A stretch of DNA of 64,000 bases from Fragilaria crotonensis (Eukaryota; Bacillariophyta; Fragilariophyceae; Fragilariales; Fragilariaceae): assembly GCA_022925895.1 (NCBI GenBank), contig JAKSYS010000138.1, positions 43,782 to 107,781 of the forward strand, read 5' to 3'. The notes below the pieces were generated by a model. That model did not search any database and was not told where the DNA came from. It was given only the letters and a program-made list of their open reading frames with translations. This document shows positions 10,493 to 22,711 of the stretch, one piece after another. Each line of letters opens with the position of its first letter. Position 1 is the stretch's first letter. The translations under genes were made by a program, and so were the position numbers.

Positions 10493-12345
10493 GGTCTATG
10501 CTTCAAGGAGCTCTGTCTGCAGAGAACAAGTAGCGTATCCTCTCTGATGTGACGCATTCCATTGGAGTGTTTCATGAGACAACAGATTTTGTCCAAATAA
10601 ACTTACTCCGGCATTTTTAGTGCAGCAGGGCTACCTCTACTACTACTAGGAGTACTTCTAGTAATGACTTAAGCAAGATACAGAGCTTTTGCGCACAGAT
10701 GCTCTCATCATCAATAGTTGCTGGCAGAGTACTTGTACCGCATAGAACGTTATGGTGTGTAGCAAAGTTCGTAACGACCATCCCGTACAACAGCAAAGCT
10801 TGCTTAAGCATGAAGAAACGCGCTTATCGTTGTTTGGTTCAAATGCCGTGCTGAAATGCCTATCATGCACGACCACCTTCCTATAGTACGAATCTCCAGA
10901 GCTCCGCCCACCGTTTCTACAACGGAGGGTGCAATCCAACTTCACCTTGTTCCACAAATGTAGCAGCATCATGCAGTTTTTTTCAAGACATGCTTTACAG
11001 CTTGACCGACCTTCGCGTTATTTTTGTTACATTGCATGATGAGTTGACAGACAAACTGACTTTTTGGGATAGTCAACGGGGTCGATGAGAAGGCGAGTCA
11101 GAGGAAGGAAGGTAAAGCAACCAAACACGTCATCAAACAAGCTGAAGTTGCCTCATCAGCGTCAATGTGCGAATAAAGGTTTTGACTTGAAACAGTACAA
11201 AAGAAGCATGAGGCGAACGCATTCTTCAAGCACTTTGTTTGAGCATGCGACATGGTACTACTCTTGTATTGACTTTCTGTGCTTGGAATTCGTTTCTACT
11301 CCAAGTATTGGTCAGTGTTCTGACACCAGCAGGAGGTTGAGCTCGGATGAGTTGTCATTCGGACTTGGATCCTCCATTATCAAAACAGGAGGGTTCATCA
11401 CCGGTAGATACATTTCAGAGCAGTCTTTTGTGTCTTCAGTGGTCTTGGACCACGACATTGCTGTGGTGGAAACAACAATCCCGTCTACACTGATTTGAAG
11501 CATTGCACTGATTTCGAAGGCCGCACCACTGTTAAATGAAATCCTGATGGGCAGCAGGCACAGTTTGTTTGAAATTGTGGTATCTCGGTGCTTTATTCCT
11601 TATCATTCCCTCGAGCATGATGCGTAATCTAACACTAACTATGCATCCCTGCAATTTTTTCGTTACGTGCCTTCGAACTCGGAATATTACGTATCGTCAG
11701 GTAAAAAGTAGCAGTATTCTTGTTGTTAACCATGGCACATGCACTACGGTTACCAGCCTCGTTGTTCAGACAAGTGCTGTGTGCTATCTTGGCTCTGATC
11801 ACCTTCGTCCTGCCATGAGATGTCATCCGATACACGCGACAATGGAGGATATATCCGATATCTCGGGTATCGCATAGATGACGTCGGTTAGTCGTAGTAC
11901 CGTTACATATTGATACAACGGTACAACGTACTCCAGTACTGTGCGTAAGAATTTGGGCTTACCGTACTATTTGTACAGTATTTGAGTATCAAAGTTGCTT
12001 GTACAGTACGCATGTACTGTAGTGCAATGTACCTTGTACGAGTACTGAAGTATCACGGACACCACAATCTCACCTCGAACCCTTAACACTCTATTCCCCG
12101 GAAACCCTAATCCTGAGATGCTTTAAGTCGTATGCATGTACTTGCATTGTAACGGGTCGAAGTTGGCAGGCCAGAGTGTTGGCCAGTTATCAAGAGTGCA
12201 GACCGAAACAGCACACGCAATACCACGCTCGAGAGGGGGCCCATCGATGAGGGACAGTTTCGATCGAACTACGATCGCTAGAATTGATTCACAGCCATAG
12301 CAAGGAGTCTGAGCTTTCTGAATCAGAGCAATAGATTCTAAGTCG
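10493..12345. other. Intergenic region between FYVE genes 1 and 2
   Basis: About 1.85 kb. A 137-codon ORF at 11085-11498 (+) and its antisense 11312-11503 have no known motif and are not called. From about 11,880 to 12,060 the DNA is a GTAC-rich island (GGTACAACGTACTCCAGTACTG and similar). No transposon ends recognised. Confidence 0.45.
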
Positions 12346-15300
12346 ATGAAACGAAGAAGCGAAATGGACAAGAAACGAAAACCGTCGTCCGCTTCTTCGC
12401 TCCCACCAGCATTATCATCCTCGTCGCAGCACTACCTGACCAATAACGAGGATCTGCAATGCTCATCAACGGGATATTATTTGCATGGAGGTCCTGACGA
12501 AGCACACGCTACCGCAGCATGTGGAGTCCAGGTGGAAGAGTCAGCGGAAGAGGTACTTCAAGCATCGATTAACTTTAGGAACGCACGCTCAAGTAATTCT
12601 TCTTATCTCAGGAATGGAGGGACCGTATACGCCCGAATGTTGTACCCATCCTTGGATGCAACGTCTTTTGACGCTCTTTCAGGAGAAGAGAAGCGAGAGG
12701 AGACAGAATTTGTCACGGTGGGAGCGTCAGCGCTCCCTGACGTAGTCTCTGTTTACTTCGAGGACGACGATCCTGTAACCCGAAAGCTATTGGAAGAAGA
12801 GCGTTTGATGCAGTCTGTGCGAACTGGATCTATGATGACATCCAAGGCGGTAGCGTCCCACGTGGAAGCTGAAGACTCGAAGCCTCCAGCTCAACAAGTT
12901 GCGTACGCATCAGCATATAACGAGGATGAATCTCCTGACGATATAAACCTCGGAGTGAGAGCTGAGTTGGTTGGTGAATCGGACTTCTCGTCGTATCATG
13001 CCTTTTCCTCATCGTCCATGAATGCAGTTGCGATGTCGAACGACGGCATTTTGACAGAGGAAGCGATAGTTCTCGACTCGAAGCCTGCTGCGTTACCGTC
13101 CCGGTGGAGCAATGAATCTGCGGAAGCAACTGTTCTTGGAGATTCCCCGCAAAATGTAGCTGTGTGGACAACACGTCATACAGGAGAAAATCTCGAAGAA
13201 ATAGCAGTGACTGGAAGAGACGAAGCAGAGGCAACGATTGTGGAAATTGCTGAAGACATTCATCCGGCGGATTTAGACTCGGATGGTGTTCAGGCTGAAC
13301 TTATCGGGAGGGATTTCAGCCATGTCGCATCTCATCAAGGACATCAGTCTTGGGACATTTCAGAGCGAAGAGCTGTTGTATCAGAAGTATCGCCTGGGTA
13401 TGCGATTGCGTGCGTAGAAAATGCTGTTGCCGACGAATCAATTCAAGGGACCATTGTTAGCTTCTCTGATGATTTTCACTCGGCTGGTCAAGGCGCATCG
13501 AGCCTGACAGCTCAATATGTTGGTAGGGATTACAGTCAAGGTGACTCGCTGGTTTGGACTGATTCTGATCAGCCTTTCGTGAATTCCGCAAGTCAAGTCT
13601 TTTCGGCGGGGGAACAACACGCAATGGTCGTCGAGATTACGGAAAACCTCCACCCCGCCGACCTTGATGAGCCGGCAGTCCAGGCGGAGTTTGTCGGGCG
13701 CGACTTTAGTCAAGGTGAGCTTCTCGAAGGAAGTCAGGCTTGGGCTGAACCTGCCGGTCGACAGGCGAATGTTGTATTCGACGATTTCGCGGTGGTCACC
13801 GCGTCTAATTTTGATAGAGTAGGTGGTGGCACGGGTAACGTTGAGGCAGATGCAGCTGTTGTGGCGTTCGCTCATGGAATGGAACGCAATGGTCCTAGTG
13901 CGGAACCGGTAGGACGCATTGTTGGGCGTGCTGAGTCGTTTCCGGGAACCCCTCAGCACGCGCATGCTCTGCTGGTATCTCCGGTCGGAATCGGCCACAG
14001 ATCCGTGTCTGCTCCAGGCTGTCACACTCCTTTGGAATATGACCACAACAATCTGACAGCAAGACTTGCCGCAGATACGCACCCGATGAATGCCATGCAT
14101 CCAGTGAAGGAAACGCCCCCACCGATTCCACCGCGTTCTGCAGCTGGACGGGAACTCTCCTATAATAGCAACGGAAGTCAGTTTTCGATGGGTAGCTCTA
14201 ATGGAGAAACCGGGAATGGCGTTCAACAGTCCGCTTCCTCTCGAAGCGCAAGTGCTGGTAGCGTCTCAAACAGCGGAGAGCTCCTATCACAGGCTCAGAG
14301 GGCTGTTAGTCGGAGTAGAGCAAATGTTTTGAGGCACACAAACAATGTCAGAGATCGATGGTTTGGGTGTGATCCAAACAGGACCAACTTTGATTTATCA
14401 CACTCGGCGGGATCGATTCTGTCCAGGACCTTGTTGCCGTGGTCTGTGTTTCCGAGTGAAACAACAGGAATGTGGGTAGCCACTGTCAATACGAACCAGA
14501 AGGCTTTGGATAGCAATGACATTGTGGAAGCGTCGAAAGCTCTCCGAGCGTTCTCAGTTCCGACAAGAGAGCAGGCTGAGGCATTGGCCAGTGCATGGGC
14601 GCCGCCGCGTATGCTTCCATTTGCCAAGAATAGTAGGTGCTTCATCTGCGAAGCCAGATTTGCTGTTTTCAAGCGACCTTGTCACTGTCGAAACTGCGGC
14701 GTGTGCGTGTGCTCTGCTTGTACAGTGCAGTGGCCCTCAAAGATGATTCCCGATACCTACAATATAAAGCAAGAAAGCATTGTAAACATTTGCAAGAGCT
14801 GCGATTGGTTGTGCTCAGCCTTTCGAATGGCGTTACTTGATGGTAATCTTGAGCAGGCCGTTGTCATTCATTCAACGAACAACGTCAATTTAGTGACTCC
14901 CTTCGCAAACGTTAAGGGCGAACTCTTGTAAGTACCGTTGCAGTAATAATCAGAATCGATCGCTGATCCTCACAATTTTCATCCTCAGCTATCCGGTCCA
15001 TTGCGCCGTGCTAGGTGGTAGTCTAGACCTCCTCCAATGGCTTGTGGACACTCATTGCTGTCCATTGCGCTCCATACGTATCAGCGGGAAAACAAGACAG
15101 TCCTCTGGGAGCTTCACTCCGATTTTAACCTCGCGCGGACGTTCGTTGCTTGGGATCGCAATTGAAAAAGAAAAGATTGACCTGGTAAGGTACCTCGTTG
15201 TGGACAAGGGTATGCCTCTTGCAGGAGAAAAGGATTTGAATACGAGCACGCTGATTCGTCTGCTCGACCGGATACTTCGAGAACTCCCGCCATACAACAA

Positions 15301-15747
15301 AAGTGAATTGTTTCCACCCACGTCTCCAAGACCAGGGAAGAATGCTTCTTCCGGAAATATGACACCGGTTCCACCGACGGTTCCACCGACTCCAACTCGT
15401 TTGGGTTCGGTTGCCGATTCCGGCTCAGGTCGGCAATCGGAAGAATCGTGGCGTGCTGATGAGGCCCTCGCCTACGAATTGGCTGAACAAGCACGGCGCG
15501 AACAGGACTCACAAGGGTCTGTCGACGATGCCGTAAGTGGATGAATGATGAAGGAGCATTTGTCTGATTATGTCTAACCTTGTTTCGTTTTCGCCATCAG
15601 TGCATCATTTGCTTCGCCAACTCAATCGACTGTGTGGTCACACCATGCGGTCATCAAATTTGTTGTATGCAGTGCAGCACTAATATCTCTCGCTGCCCCG
15701 TATGCGGTGTGGACTGTTGCTTCATCAAAGTCTTTCGAGCCAACTAG
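12346..15747 (+). CDS. FYVE-like / ankyrin / RING protein 2 with long repeat-bearing N-terminus
   Basis: Three exons: 12346-14927 (donor GTAAGT), 14989-15532 (donor GTAAGT) and 15601-15747 (acceptor CCATCAG), about 1,090 aa. The first 680 residues are acidic and disordered but contain a degenerate repeat of about 60-65 residues: a strand-like start (TIVEIAEDIHPADL, TIVSFSDDFHSA, MVVEITENLHPADL) followed 15-25 residues on by AELIGRDFS, AQYVGRDYS or AEFVGRDFS; a partial copy (AELVGESDFS) lies near residue 205. The C-terminal half has the family domain (MWVATVNTNQ, PPRMLPF), the FYVE-like finger (about 764-820; CFIC, FKRPCHCRNCG, CKSCDW), an ankyrin segment split by intron 1, and a RING encoded by exon 3 (CIIC, TPCGHQICCMQC, CPVC, tail FIKVFRAN). 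Probable E3 ligase; the N-terminal repeat is of unknown function. Confidence 0.85.
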
Positions 15748-15893
15748 GCAGGCTTTACCTAAATGCCGCTCCTGGATGTTGTTCATGTAACTTTTACTTT
15801 GCAAAATGTGTACCTTATTCTACTTGTTGATTAGATTGGCAGTCTCAAGTCCCGGAAGCAGATTCTCCGATGCAAACATCCCCAGTCTCATAT

Positions 15894-17160
15894 TCATTGT
15901 CGAAAGATTTTGAGCGTGTTGCATTCTACGTTACAAAGTGGGCACCTTGTGAGCTTGCTCCCGCAACCGAAGCAGCAAAGTTGATGTCCACATGGGGTCA
16001 TGACACAATCCATGGGATGTTCGAAACACAAGTTGCACTATACGTGAACGATGTGTGTGAGCGACCTTACATGATGCACTAGGCATTGCACGGCCATTGT
16101 CCACACTTACGGCATCATCAATAGTGGCGACAGATTCTTCGGCGAAGCTCTCAACTATGGCAGGCATGTCCGCATTAACTTCTGACGCGTCCCGAGTAGT
16201 AGAAGCCCCGCATCTTAGGAGGGCCTCCAGGGTACTAGTCGCTAGATTTGGATTGCTGGCGTCCTTGAGAGACATATTATGTTTGACGACGAGGTATCTG
16301 AGGATGTCGATCTTTGGCTTGCCAGTCATTGCAAAGTCGATCAACGTGTTGTCGCAAGAAGTTCGAAGACTCAGATTGCGACCAGTCCTAGGATTTCGCT
16401 TGACAGAGATCGGGCATTCGTGTGTCTCCACCAACCATTGAAGGAGCTGAAGGTTCCCTCCTTTGACAGCGCAGTGCACAGGGAACCTAGTCGAAGGCGG
16501 GACGAAAGTTAGTGAAACCTATTGGCTGAAGGAAAGGGGGCATGCGTCGTATCTCACTCACATTGCTTCGTGGTTGATATCTGCGAAGCAAGACCTTAAA
16601 TTCACGTTTCCGGAGGCAAACAACGTCTTTGCGTCTAGTATACTTCCTCCCTTGAGAAGAGTTATACAAAACGAATTGCTTAGCCAGTCACATCTGGTAC
16701 ACACACGGGCAGTGAGCGATTGCTGTGAAACGTAGGTCTTCGGTAGCATGCGAATTGCCCACCTAGTGCTGCACTTGTCACAAATACAAACCCCGCAATT
16801 CCGACAGGAACATGGTCGACATTTAGTGGTGTAGCGGACTGCACAAATATGACAAGTTTCAGTGAAAGGATGCATCTTGGGGGGAGAGTAGGCCTTTGCA
16901 AACTTCTTTGCTTCAATTTCTGAGGCGAATTTAAAATACATGGTTCTCGATTGGGTGATACCTGTTGGCTCTGTTCGCTCGTGACGTGAGATTGTTGCAA
17001 CCCAGTGCCTCGTCATTGTGTTGAAGTGAACAGAATATGGCTCCAACGTACGCCGCTGGACCCCCTCCGGCATTAACGAAACATCAAAGCGCGTCGACAC
17101 AGGAGCCATTTTTGGTGTTGCATAAGCTGTCTGGAGAGGAAGCGATGGACGTTGGTGCAA
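15894..17160 (-). CDS. FYVE-like / ankyrin / RING protein 3, short form
   Basis: Three exons: 17160-16562 (donor GTGAGT), 16486-16111 (donor GTAAGT) and 16037-15894 (acceptor CGTATAG), about 372 aa. Intron positions and phases match gene 2 (after the ankyrin entry and before the RING). It lacks the long N-terminus. Visible parts are the family domain (HWVATISRHE, PPKMHPF), a FYVE-like finger (CHIC, CRPCSCRNCGVCICDKC, CTRCDW), an ankyrin segment (HCAVKGGNLQLLQWLVE) and a C-terminal RING in exon 3: CNLC, TPCGHQLCCFGC, CPLC, ending LKIFRQ. Without exon 3 the gene looks as if its RING were lost. It is convergent with gene 2, their stops being 147 bases apart. An ORF upstream to 17404 might add a 5' exon (weak). 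Confidence 0.8.
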
Positions 17161-17842
17161 TCAACTCAGAGTAGAATGGAAGGTGGTGCCTGGTTCTATG
17201 TACTGGCTTCATGAGTTCAATGGAGACGTCTTCGGTGCAAGCTGCAACAACGAACGATTCTTCACGGATAGAAAAGGATTCCTGTTGCCTGTCGCAAATT
17301 AACCGCTTCCATGTCTCCTTGAGGTGAGACGACATCAAACACATGTAGACACCGAACTCCGACGATGCATTTTCAATTTGCAATAGCCCAAACGTGAAGT
17401 GCATTGATTATGCAAATACAGTACTTCGAGTACGACAAAGCCACTCTTTTGGTGTGACGCTGATGACATCTTGTACAAAGCATAGATATATCATATATGC
17501 ATACACATGATAAATCTACGTTACACCTTAGTCTCTAGTAGTACGTTGTACTTGTACCCAAGTACAAGTACGCCGTACTCGCTAAACAGCTGGTGCGTCC
17601 GTCCAACGGTTGCCTTGTCACATCCATTGTACTAGTACTCGTACCTGGTACTAGTACCATAGTCGTGGTCAGTAGTCAGTAATGCAATAATTACACCTCA
17701 TGCCCAACGTAACTATCAAGCAGAAGAACCTCAAGGCCAACATGCTGGAACTCTAACAACTTAAGCTGAGAAAGTTTAGACCTAACCGAATACTTGGACT
17801 ACCGATAGAAGCAGTTATAGCAGGTCTCCAGGTGCTTTCTCA
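17161..17842. other. Intergenic region with GTAC-rich island
   Basis: Lies between FYVE gene 3 and mitochondrial EF-G, both on the minus strand. The stretch 17,530-17,670 is dense in GTAC words (CTTGTACCCAAGTACAAGTACG; GTACTAGTACTCGTACCTGG). A minus-strand ORF to 17404 could be a leader exon of the FYVE gene but has no diagnostic motif. Confidence 0.45.
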
Positions 17843-20147
17843 TTACTCCTTAGCCTCGCGCTCCTTCTTGTACTTGGCCATCAATTCCTCTTGGACGTTT
17901 CTTGGAACCGGGACATGTTTCAAATACTCCATAGTAAATTCTCCCTTCCCTTGCGTTTGACTGCGAAGCTCTGTGGAGTACCCAAACATATTAGCAAGTG
18001 GCACCTCGGCTACAATCTTGATACCACTTCCATCGTCGTTGACATCGCTAGATTGAATCATACCCATTCGCTTGTTCAAACCAGCCACCACAGTTCCCTG
18101 AAAATCGGAGGGCACTTCTACCTCCACGGACATAACGGGCTCCAGCACGGCGGCGTTCGCTCGCTTCATGGAATCTCGAATTCCGTTTGCCATAGCAATG
18201 CGGAATGCCATATCAGAGGAATCAACGGCATGGCTGGCACCATCTAGAAGGACCACACGAACACCTTCAACTTCTGCGCCAACCAAGGCACCAACTACCA
18301 TGGCGTCCTCCATTCCTTTTTGGCACGACGAGTAGTATTCAGGAGGAATGTTTGTTCCGGTACAGCGATTGACGAATTCATTCACCTTGTTGGATTCCTT
18401 CATTTCTTCTTCAGTTAAAGGCTCGATGAAGCCAATAACTTTGGCATACTGACCAGACCCGCCAGTTTGCTTCTTATGCAACCAGTCGTACTCGACCTTC
18501 GTGCTAATTGTCTCTTTGTAGTTGACATTCGGTTGTCCGACTTCACACTCGACTTTATATTCACGATTCATTCGTTCAATGTACACTTCCAGGTGAAGTT
18601 CGCCCATCCCACTGAGGATCGTTTCCTTCGTTTCGGAATCAACCTTGACTCGCAAGGTTGGATCTTCCTTGGAAAACTTGTTCAAAGCCTTGGCAAAAGC
18701 GTCTTGCATGTCCTTCTTTTTGGGCTTGACAGCCAAACTCATCACTGGTTCGGGCACAAACATGCTACTCATAGCCAGGTTCATTGCTCCGTCTGAGAAA
18801 GTATCCATGGACTTGCAGTCCACCCCAAACATGGCTACAACTTCACCTGCGACGGCCTCGTCAATCTCTTCCATATCATCCGAATGCATTCGAACAATAC
18901 GAGCCAACTTGATTTTCTTTCCGTCGCTGACATTTGTTATCACTTGACCCTTCTTGAGCTTTCCTTGGTAAACACGCATATATGTAAGTTGTCCGAAGTT
19001 AGTTTCTTCCAGTTTAAAAGCAAGGGCCAAAAGAGAGCCGTTGCTATCGCCCGATACCTTCACAGGGATTTCATCGTTGTAGCGATCCAATGCGAAGTTT
19101 TCTTTCTCTTGTGGTGCTGGAAGGTAGTCTACAACACCATCTAACAGCGACTGAACACCCTTGTTCTTGAAAGCAGACCCCATAAAAACGGGAACAAATT
19201 TGCAAGCAACCGTCTGACGGCGAATCGCTGCCTTGAGAAGCTCGGTGTCCGGCATTTCTTCCATCAGAAACATTTCAGCAATTTCATCATCGCAGTCCGC
19301 AACTCGCTCAACTAATTCAAGTCGCTTTTCTTCCACTTGCTCCATAAGTTCAGCAGGTATATCTTTCTCGATAACCTTTTCACCTTTTTCCCCGTCAAAG
19401 AAGTAAGCCTTTTGCTCTATCAAGTCCACGACACCTCGGTGCTCGCCTTCAAGTCCAAGAGGAATCTGAACAGCAGCCGCATTCAACTTTAGCTGATTTC
19501 GAAGATCACCAATAACTTTCCAAGGGTTTGAACCTGTTCGATCCAACTTGTTGACAAATGCTAGGCGAGGAACATTGTACCGCTTCATTTGACGATCCAC
19601 GGTCAACGATTGCGACTGAACACCCGAGACCCCGCAGAGGACCATAATGGCTCCATCCAAGACACGCAAGGCGCGTTCAACCTCAATAGTAAAGTCAACG
19701 TGACCGGGAGTATCAATGATATTAATGTGGCAATCCTTCCATCGGCAAAAAGTGGCAGCCGATTGAATGGTGATACCTTTTTCTCGCTCTAGATCCATAG
19801 AGTCCATCTTGGCTCCGACGCCATCCTTGCCTCGAACGTCATGAATCGAATTGATTCGCCCAGTATAGTAAAGAATGCGCTCAGTGAGAGTTGTTTTGCC
19901 GCTGCGAATTAGATGTAGGAAAATTTCGTGAGTACAGTGGCACGAACCCGCAGATGCATTGGCATTTCAAGGAGAAGCAAATTTGATTAGTGTACCTGTC
20001 AATGTGAGCACTGATGCCTATATTTCGGTGCTTGTGATTTTCAGAAGAGAACCAGCGCTGACCATTGATTATGGATGAACACATTGCCGACCGAAAGACC
20101 GGTGCTCTGTGGGACGCGAGACGAAGCATCGTCGCTACAGTCGCCAT
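17843..20147 (-). CDS. GFM1: Mitochondrial elongation factor G
   Basis: GTPase that translocates tRNA-mRNA on mitochondrial ribosomes. Two exons: 20147-19996 (donor GTACAC) and 19901-17843 (acceptor TTCGCAG), about 736 aa, the normal EF-G length. The N-terminus [19 protein letters not shown] is an Arg-rich amphipathic mitochondrial presequence with no signal peptide. The split P-loop joins as [20 protein letters not shown]. Others seen are [12 protein letters not shown] (switch I), [20 protein letters not shown] (G3) and FVNKLDRTG (G4). The C-terminus ends [14 protein letters not shown], with the typical [12 protein letters not shown] before it. The reading frame is clean over 2 kb. An in-frame ATG at 20189 is an alternative start. 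Confidence 0.95.
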
Positions 20148-22402
20148 GGTGTTAAAGGTCGTTGTTTTGGAGGAATGGTGGATATTCACTCCTCAGTGAT
20201 GCTTGTGGATCTGAGAGTTCATTCGTTTAGTAGGAACCGCTGACAACAGTCCGGATTCCATTTTCTCTTACTCTTTCCAACAGCATTGAGGAATCAACCA
20301 AACTTTTCCCATCACGGTCGAGAGAGGAAGAAAAATCACAAGAGATTCACGGTTGGCTTGCCATTTTCTACTCTGACTCATTACCGGTTATCTTTTCAGT
20401 CTTGCTTTCTTGAAATTCGACCTCCTACCGATAAACGCGCATCGTATGCGCAATACTACAGTACACGGTATCGTAAGGTAACACTTGCACTACAGTACTC
20501 ATAGTACGTACAGTACCTGGTACCTGGTACCTGGTACCTGGTACTAGTACCTGGTAGTACCAATTACCAACGTTGGTGGTCACGACATGGTGGCGGTGGA
20601 ATGACGGCCTACAAACGGGTGAACAAATTCGAACACATGGAATTGATACATTCCATATGGGAGTAGTGCAGATCCTAACGCAGTCTGATGTATCGTCATC
20701 ATTTAGGGAAGCTGAATGTTCGCGTCAATTGAGCAGTCCAGCAGATTATGGAAGTGGTGCCAAGAAGAAGGGAATCATGAAAGAAGGCATGTTTTTTGCT
20801 TTGTAATCTTTGATACCAGAAAAACCATTTGATGACCTGAAGGCCAAAATTCCGGACCTATGAATCTGGTTAGCTACTGTTAACATAACTAATCACTGCT
20901 TACTGAGGGAAGTACATCAAACCTGGCTTTATATTTTTTCAAGCAATCATGATTCTGCTTGGATCTAGCTTTTGTCCTTCTTGGACTGTTCTCGCACATT
21001 CGTCAAGGAGCTGACTACTCATTCTCGCTGACAGGTACTGTTCATTCATCAAGCATTTTGTCAGTGCCTTCATTGCATGCTGATGTTTGTCTCAAACGTT
21101 ACGCAGCAGGATGTGTTGGCTGTTGTGCTATTTGCTGAGGTTTTGGTGACATTCATTCACCAGCTGCCAGGCACCACCGCATTTGGCTTGTTGTTGTTGA
21201 CTGCTGAACATATATAGAAGAAGATCATAGCTAGCTCGTCATCATCAAAATGAATGTATTTGCTTTCTGCTGCAACAGTCACTGCAGAAACAGATGATGG
21301 CACTCCTACCAACACAACTAATGGGCTTGTTGCTGGCGAGTCGTTCCACTAGTTCCTGCCTGTTAAGGGGGTTCTTGCTTGCTGTTTAGTGTGGGACTGG
21401 ATTCCAATTCATATTGGAAAGAAGATCAAGACTTCCATCTTCACAAATGTCAAGAAGACTTGTCACTATGGGCATTGTTATCTACTATTGTTAGGAATAC
21501 GCTTGCAGTTGTTACATGCACATCAGTCTGCCTTGTGGAGAAGCATAATTGAAGACAAAGAATGGAATTGCTGATGAGAACATTGGGTTAGTACTGCTGG
21601 AGCTGGGGAACAACCACTCCAAATCATGTAGCATTCTATTTACGGCAAGAATGGAATACTGACAACAGGGCTTTGGTTTGAAAATTGATAGCATTGTCTT
21701 CCTCCTCCATGATGACAGGCTTCGGTAAAGGTTGTGCCACAATTACAACAATAATTGTGAGTCCAATTGCACAAAAAATGAACAACCGGAAGGCACTCTC
21801 AGTAAAGCAAACAAACAAGAGTTATTCTAAAATTGTGGGTTTTCGGTGTACGTAAAATCGACTCCAGTCCGCCAACCGCGCAGCAGGTTACAAAAAAAAA
21901 CTTTCTTCTGGGGAGATTTTGAAAATTGTAGATGGAAACAAATGGGAAATGACCCCCAATCGAGATGACTTCTCTGAATGAAACCGATATGCTCTTTGCA
22001 CATAGCGTGGACATTGCTGCAAACGTGGTCGTGGATTCATTTAATTACGAGGATTCTTTACAACACGTCAGAGTTAATTTTTACTTACAACATGGATGGG
22101 CTTAAGCAGGTGTACTTAAAGCTCGGATCCATGAATAATGTGCTTATATGAATTTGTACTTAGAGCTCCGATCCATAAATAATGTGCCTTTATGACTTAT
22201 ATGCCGAGAACTTATCGTGCCCGATGTCCGAAATAATCAATAAATATAGAAAGTAGTATAGGTTAAATCTTCCAACTCATCACTCGGCTACATGCATTTA
22301 TATAAAAAGGAGAGGGTGTTGAAAAAAGATCACTTCATATTCCCGAGCGAGTCTATAAAACGGCCTTCACGACGTGAGTCAACATCCGCAACCGATTCCA
22401 CC
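20148..22402. other. Long gene-free region, partly AT-rich
   Basis: About 2.25 kb. A GTAC-rich block at 20,450-20,570 includes a tandem heptamer (separate entry). From about 20,870 to 22,290 the DNA is AT-rich with ORFs of at most 76 codons and no recognisable domain; composition resembles the transposon-derived tract at 44-50 kb, so it may be decayed mobile DNA (inference). A TATA-like TATATAAAAAGG is at 22,299-22,310, about 90 bases before the next gene. Confidence 0.45.
20513..20553. repeat. Tandem heptamer GTACCTG
   Basis: Four perfect copies of GTACCTG at 20513-20540, then GTACTA and a further GTACCTG (20547-20553). Each junction creates the palindrome GGTACC. It is the clearest case of the GTAC-built repeats seen between native genes in this window. 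Confidence 0.9.
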
Positions 22403-22711
22403 ATGTCCGGCAGAAACACGACAGCGAAGGAAGACATCCCTATCCGCGGACCAGCATGGACAAACGCCCCGATATTGCGAACCTCGGCAAAGACTGAGTT
22501 GCGAGAAGTCAAGGGTTTGTCGGCACTACGACAAGAATTCAACGGGTTCTTTAACCAACTCAAGGAGGGCTTTGCCAAAGAGGCTTCGGCCACTGTCGAC
22601 ATTGCTGGGGCATCCCAATCAAACACGAGCGTTGCCGACGAAGATATGTCCGTCAACCATCAATCGCTTGGGGCTTTCGATTTTTTGCAAGATCTAGAGA
22701 AGCAAAAATGA
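22403..22711 (+). CDS. Small protein of unknown function
   Basis: About 102 aa from MSGRNTTAKE at 22403; an in-frame ATG at 22292 would give 139 aa, but a TATA-like element (22,299-22,310) lies inside that extension, so the shorter start is preferred. The sequence has a proline/alanine-rich start, a predicted helix with LREVKGLSALRQEFNGFFNQ around residues 33-55, and ends AFDFLQDLEKQK. No membrane segment or known domain. Codon use and the lack of stops suggest it is real, but it is unrecognised. Confidence 0.5.
   Translation: MSGRNTTAKEDIPIRGPAWTNAPILRTSAKTELREVKGLSALRQEFNGFFNQLKEGFAKEASATVDIAGASQSNTSVADEDMSVNHQSLGAFDFLQDLEKQK

Noticed and set aside
11085-11498. 137-codon ORF between FYVE genes
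   Set aside because: No motif, no paralog in the window, and the antisense strand is equally open; not enough evidence for a gene.
13438-14226. 262-codon minus-strand ORF
   Set aside because: Antisense shadow of FYVE gene 2 exon 1; Arg/Ser/Ile-rich composition mirrors the sense codons and no domain is visible.
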